The notes under the pieces: generated by a model | The model's input: the letters and a program-made list of their open reading frames with translations, nothing else | The model's database searches: none | Told to the model about the DNA's origin: nothing | Shown here: piece by piece, positions 6,189-8,276 of the stretch | How the letters are laid out: each line of letters starts with the position of its first letter | Position numbering within the stretch: position 1 is the first letter of the stretch | Made by a program: the position numbers and the translations under genes | Source: Treponema sp. | GTDB lineage: Bacteria > Spirochaetota > Spirochaetia > Treponematales > Breznakiellaceae | Assembly (NCBI GenBank): GCA_031275035.1 | Contig: JAISPH010000017.1 | Span: 1-8,276, forward strand | Direction: 5' to 3' | Length of the DNA stretch: 8,276 nt

Positions 6189-7358
6189 TCATTTTTTTAC
6201 CTGTTTTACCAGGGCCGCTCCGGCGGCGGGACGCACGTCATAGATCAGGGGATGAAAGCCAAAAATCCGCTCATAATCTTCAAGCCGCCGCCGGTACTCG
6301 TCAATGGCCTTTTCTGCAATAATAGTATAGGTACAGCCGCCGAATCCCTGGCCGGTCATCCGGGAACCCAGCACTCCCTCAATTTCTCCGGCCCGCTTTA
6401 CCAGCCAGTCTATCTCGGGACAGGAAACCTCGTAGAGATCCCGCAGGCTTTCGTGGGAGTGGAGGATGATTCTGGAGAGGGCGGGCAGATCCGGCTGTTT
6501 CAGGGCCTCTTCGGCCTCGTATATCCGGCGCAGTTCCTGGACCACATGGAGGCAGCAGCGGCGTATGTCCTCGGGCAGATCCCCCATGGATTCAATCAGA
6601 TCCGCATCGGCATAATCCCTAAAACTCAGCCCCTGTTTTTTTTGGGAGAGGAGATCCAGCCCCCGTTTAAGATCCTGCTGCCGTTCCTTTAATTCATCCT
6701 CCACCCCCAGCCGGGGCACCCGGGAATCCATAATCAGGATCTTATATTTGGAGAGGGGGGACCTGATCCGCTTTATCTCCATGGCGGCCTCGTCCACAAT
6801 AAGAAAATAATCCTTTTTTGCGGAAAGGGCGATAAGATAATCCAGGGCGCCGGTATTCTTGCCGAAAAAAACCTGGGAAGAAGCGGTAAGCCGGGACAGC
6901 AGTTCCCTGTCGCTGATTCCCGCCGAGAAAAACCCCCGCAGGGCCACAGCGGCGGCAACTTCTATGGCTGTCGAAGAGGCCAGTCCCACCTGCTGGGGTA
7001 TGTCCCCGGCTATGGTAAAATTGAGGCCCTTGACAGGATAGTTCATCCCGGCAAAGAGATGGATAGCCACCTTTATATGATTTGCCCAGCGGTCCTCCCG
7101 CTTATACTTCAAATTAACCAGGGTGGTGCGCTTTCGTTCCCCCAGATCCGCGGCGTAAAAACGCAGGGAATTATCCTTGCGGAGACTTACCGCCGCCCGG
7201 ACATAACGATTAATCGCTGAAGAAAGGTACAATCCCGCCTTTGGTTCTCCATGCTCTCCCAAATAATGGATCCGCCCGGGCGCTTCGGCAATAACAACAG
7301 GTTCGGACCAGTCGGTTAGCTCATATTCGGTACGATGGATGGAACCGATGTCCAACAT
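6189..7358 (-). CDS. galK: Galactokinase-family GHMP kinase with altered sugar signature
   Basis: The 389-residue product has galactokinase architecture. APGRI (26-30) leads into GEHGEPKAG (34-42) where galactokinases carry GEHTDYNGG; the ATP-binding loop is GLASSTAIEVA (125-135), normally GLSSSAS-EVA; Asp173 in NTGALDYL sits at the catalytic-base position; and GSRMTGQGFGGCT (331-343) is the third GHMP motif. The tail FHPLIYDVRPAAGA also fits the family. A true galactokinase phosphorylates galactose at C1 with ATP, feeding the Leloir pathway. Here the Asp that contacts the sugar hydroxyls is replaced by Glu38 and the surrounding Thr, Tyr and Asn are lost, so the substrate may be another sugar. 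No galT, galE or sugar transporter is visible nearby. It is the first gene of the minus operon, about 38 bases after the predicted -10. Its ribosome site is weak (GGGG about 9 bases before ATG). Confidence 0.85.
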   Translation of the reverse strand: MLDIGSIHRTEYELTDWSEPVVIAEAPGRIHYLGEHGEPKAGLYLSSAINRYVRAAVSLRKDNSLRFYAADLGERKRTTLVNLKYKREDRWANHIKVAIHLFAGMNYPVKGLNFTIAGDIPQQVGLASSTAIEVAAAVALRGFFSAGISDRELLSRLTASSQVFFGKNTGALDYLIALSAKKDYFLIVDEAAMEIKRIRSPLSKYKILIMDSRVPRLGVEDELKERQQDLKRGLDLLSQKKQGLSFRDYADADLIESMGDLPEDIRRCCLHVVQELRRIYEAEEALKQPDLPALSRIILHSHESLRDLYEVSCPEIDWLVKRAGEIEGVLGSRMTGQGFGGCTYTIIAEKAIDEYRRRLEDYERIFGFHPLIYDVRPAAGAALVKQVKK

Positions 7359-7395
7359 TATTCAAAACCCCATAGTTTATTAATCTTTAACCCTT

Positions 7396-7424
7396 ATAGT
7401 ATAGGAAAATCAGGTTTTGTTCAA
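7396..7424 (-). promoter_or_regulatory. Promoter for the kinase-surE-TPR-NHL operon
   Basis: In an AT-rich island on the minus strand, TTGAAC (7424-7419) is a -35-like hexamer. Two -10 readings overlap: TATACT (7403-7398, 5 of 6 matches, 15-base spacer) or TACTAT (7401-7396, 4 of 6, 17-base spacer). Either gives a leader of roughly 30 bases before the ATG at 7358. No operator repeat or riboswitch fold is evident in this leader. Confidence 0.55.
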
Positions 7425-7456
7425 TAAAATTGTCCATAAAGAAAAGATGTTTTTAA

Positions 7457-7488
7457 GGGGACGGCCGGTTTTTTCTGCCCGGCCCCCC
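7457..7488. repeat. Inverted repeat, 10-bp stem with 2-base bulge
   Basis: GGGG (7457-7460), bulge AC, GGCCGG (7463-7468), a 10-base loop containing six T residues, CCGGCC (7479-7484) and CCCC (7485-7488). No T-tract follows on either strand. Confidence 0.5.
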
Positions 7489-7610
7489 TATTCCGCCGCC
7501 CTGAGCCGGGTCCGGCGGCAGCGGGAAGCGGCGGATGGACGCGCCCGGCGGGCCTTCCTCCCGGCCCCGGGATGGACCCTCCGGAAATGGAATCTACGGG
7601 TTTTTTAGGG

Positions 7611-7661
7611 TATCCCCGGGGGCTTGTGGCATATACGGTTAATTATCCCCGGACGCCGGGG
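7611..7661. repeat. Direct repeat TATCCCCGG with an adjoining hairpin
   Basis: TATCCCCGG occurs at 7611-7619 and again at 7644-7652, 33 bases apart. The second copy forms the left arm of a perfect hairpin, CCCCGG (7647-7652), loop ACG, CCGGGG (7656-7661). Confidence 0.5.
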
Positions 7662-7666
7662 GTTTC

Positions 7667-7687
7667 AACCCGGCCGGCGGCCCGGTT
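7667..7687. repeat. Imperfect inverted repeat
   Basis: AACC (7667-7670) and GGCC (7672-7675) pair with GGCC (7679-7682) and GGTT (7684-7687) around a 3-base loop, with one C-C mismatch between the two stem parts. Confidence 0.4.
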
Positions 7688-7692
7688 CAGGA

Positions 7693-7721
7693 CCGTGGAA
7701 AGCCGGGGCGCCCCGGTACGG
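7693..7721. repeat. 14-base perfect palindrome with outer pairing
   Basis: CCGGGGC (7703-7709) is directly followed by its complement GCCCCGG (7710-7716). Outer arms CCGT (7693-7696) and ACGG (7718-7721) could extend the pairing. Confidence 0.45.
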
Positions 7722-7740
7722 CCAACCAACGGGGCATGAC

Positions 7741-7761
7741 CGGGGGGCTTGGCGCCCCCCG
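7741..7761. repeat. Perfect 8-bp stem hairpin with TTGGC loop
   Basis: CGGGGGGC (7741-7748), loop TTGGC (7749-7753), GCCCCCCG (7754-7761). A second hairpin with the same loop sequence lies at 7965-7981. Confidence 0.55.
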
Positions 7762-7791
7762 CTCCGCAGTTTCTCCGCAGGCTAAAGCCTG
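7762..7791. repeat. CTCCGCAG direct repeat and CAGGCT palindrome
   Basis: CTCCGCAG occurs at 7762-7769 and 7773-7780, spaced by TTT. The second copy runs into a perfect inverted repeat, CAGGCT (7778-7783), AA, AGCCTG (7786-7791). The compact layout resembles small dispersed palindromic elements, but copies elsewhere cannot be checked from this window. Confidence 0.45.
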
Positions 7792-7902
7792 TCAACAGAT
7801 CGGCGCAAAAAGGCGGCATCCCCACCCCCGGCATACCGCTACCTTTTCCCGTAGCCGTTTAGCGCTGCGGGGCAAAAGCGTAGTACGTCCGCCCGGGGCC
7901 GT

Positions 7903-8030
7903 CCGTCTTTCGTGCCCAGCGTAGTCAGGTGGTTCCACTCCGGATCCACGGTTTACGCCATCCTGGGGGATTGGCTCCCCCTGCTCTGCGTCTTCCTGTT
8001 TTTAGGATGGCTGTTCATCACGGGGCGGGC
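7903..8030 (+). pseudogene. Possible 3' remnant of a membrane protein, Lnt-like C-terminus
   Basis: A plus-strand frame (codons in phase with 7861) encodes a tryptophan-containing stretch followed by a good membrane helix. Its core, with TVYAILGDWLPLLC and then VFLFLGWLFI, recalls the end of apolipoprotein N-acyltransferase, where an aromatic-x-x-x-Gly-Asp-Trp pattern precedes the last transmembrane helix. Residue order and hydrophobicity are unlike the rest of this intergenic region. The frame has an in-frame stop at 7852-7854, no ribosome site before the GTG at 7912, and runs on into sequence antisense to the next gene (stop at 8119-8121). A whole Lnt needs over 450 residues, so this is at most a fragment. 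The exact limits are uncertain, and chance hydrophobicity cannot be excluded. Confidence 0.3.
7965..7981. repeat. Perfect 6-bp stem hairpin with TTGGC loop
   Basis: GGGGGA (7965-7970), loop TTGGC (7971-7975), TCCCCC (7976-7981). It lies about 50 bases downstream of the stop of the minus-strand gene ending at 8031 and inside the Lnt-like frame. No T-tract follows on either strand, so termination is uncertain. Confidence 0.4.
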
Positions 8031-8276
8031 TTATTTTGCCAAACCCAGCAGCAATTCCAGGACATACATTTCAAGTTTTTCAAAGTTCTGTTCCTTGACA
8101 CATTCCGCCTGGAACCGGTAATCAAACCGCTTAACCTTTTCCAGCAGCAGCTCAAACACCCGCTTGCTGTTTATGATATGCCGGTAGGAATCTTCCACCG
8201 GCTGGGTCCGCATCGATTTTACATCCAGCCCCACACATTCGCCCTGGTCGCCAAAATTATTTTCGTAAAGCACCTT
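8031..8276 (-). CDS. C-terminal part of a TIM-barrel, xylose-isomerase-like sugar isomerase (partial)
   Basis: An open minus-strand frame enters from the right edge and ends at TAA 8033-8031, giving 81 residues. It contains GECVGLDVKSMRTQ near the edge, then a helix-rich tail with HIINSKRVFELLLEKVKRFD and FEKLEMYVLELLLG. The VGLDVKSMRTQ pattern resembles the last strand and metal-site loop of TIM-barrel sugar isomerases/epimerases related to xylose isomerase, and the helical ending fits. This is recognition by eye of a short piece, so the substrate is open. A GTG at 8273 exists, but the protein almost certainly begins outside the window, because a complete member would be about 300-450 residues. 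Together with the kinase-like gene it hints at carbohydrate use, though the two are separated by the 600-base repeat region. Confidence 0.55.
   Translation of the reverse strand, partial: KVLYENNFGDQGECVGLDVKSMRTQPVEDSYRHIINSKRVFELLLEKVKRFDYRFQAECVKEQNFEKLEMYVLELLLGLAK

Larger units (their letters stand above)
7425..8030. other. 600-base GC-rich intergenic region rich in inverted repeats
   Basis: I see no intact gene here; open frames in this stretch give Arg/Pro/Gly-rich peptides unlike real proteins, except for the membrane-helix frame at its right end (about 7912-8030). At least eight inverted repeats with stems of 5-8 bases lie between 7457 and 7981, several perfect. None has a clear T-tract, so they are not obvious terminators. 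I found no match by eye to tmRNA, RNase P RNA or SRP RNA core motifs. It may be a cluster of palindromic repeats, a structured RNA, or decaying sequence. Confidence 0.6.

Noticed and set aside
7457..7490. The hairpin as an intrinsic terminator
   Set aside because: Its T residues lie in the loop, and no T-tract follows the stem on either strand.
7417..7608. A 63-codon plus-strand frame after the divergent promoter region
   Set aside because: The peptide is Arg/Pro-rich and low in complexity, starts at a TTG within the minus-strand -35 region, and is crossed by hairpins; it is probably a GC-composition artefact.
7643..7834. A 63-codon minus-strand frame in the repeat region
   Set aside because: It is made largely of the inverted repeats themselves, with no ribosome site and no recognisable domain.
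7440..8030. tmRNA, RNase P RNA, SRP RNA, tRNA or CRISPR in the gene-free stretch
   Set aside because: No core motif of these RNAs and no regularly spaced identical repeats were seen on either strand by eye.

Overview
This GC-rich window looks like chromosomal DNA from a spirochaete, most likely a free-living or gut-type Treponema. That assignment is inferred from the gene set (NifS-like/ThiI pair, SurE, and TPR and NHL-repeat exported proteins) and from gene style; no rRNA or phylogenetic marker is present to prove it. Short AT-rich islands mark the likely promoters.

Layout. The first 88 bases hold the 3' end of a plus-strand gene ending in a membrane helix. A bulged stem-loop and a possible promoter follow. 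Next is a two-gene plus-strand operon: a class I (NifS/IscS-type) cysteine desulfurase (201-1346), overlapped by 4 bases by thiI (1343-2536). Only 7 bases separate thiI from the end of a converging four-gene minus-strand operon. In transcription order that operon is: a galactokinase-like GHMP kinase (7358-6189), surE (6182-5367), a cytoplasmic TPR protein (5365-4571), and a secreted protein with TPR, NHL-type propeller and VWA-like regions, starting at a GTG (4574-2544). The junctions are +6, +1 and -4 bases, so the four genes are probably translationally coupled and read from a promoter near 7396-7424.

From about 7425 to 8030 there is no convincing intact gene. This 600-base stretch is very GC-rich and crowded with inverted repeats. 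At its right end it contains a short plus-strand reading frame coding a membrane helix that resembles the C-terminus of apolipoprotein N-acyltransferase, possibly a gene remnant. The window ends inside a minus-strand gene (8276-8031) whose C-terminal part resembles TIM-barrel, xylose-isomerase-like sugar isomerases.

How the genes fit together. The desulfurase would supply persulfide sulfur to ThiI for 4-thiouridine in tRNA, and possibly for thiamine. The minus operon joins a sugar-kinase-like enzyme with an altered sugar-binding signature, a nucleoside monophosphatase, and two proteins built for protein-protein contacts, one of them exported. What this operon does as a unit is unknown. It and the repeat-rich intergenic region are the parts most worth a second look.
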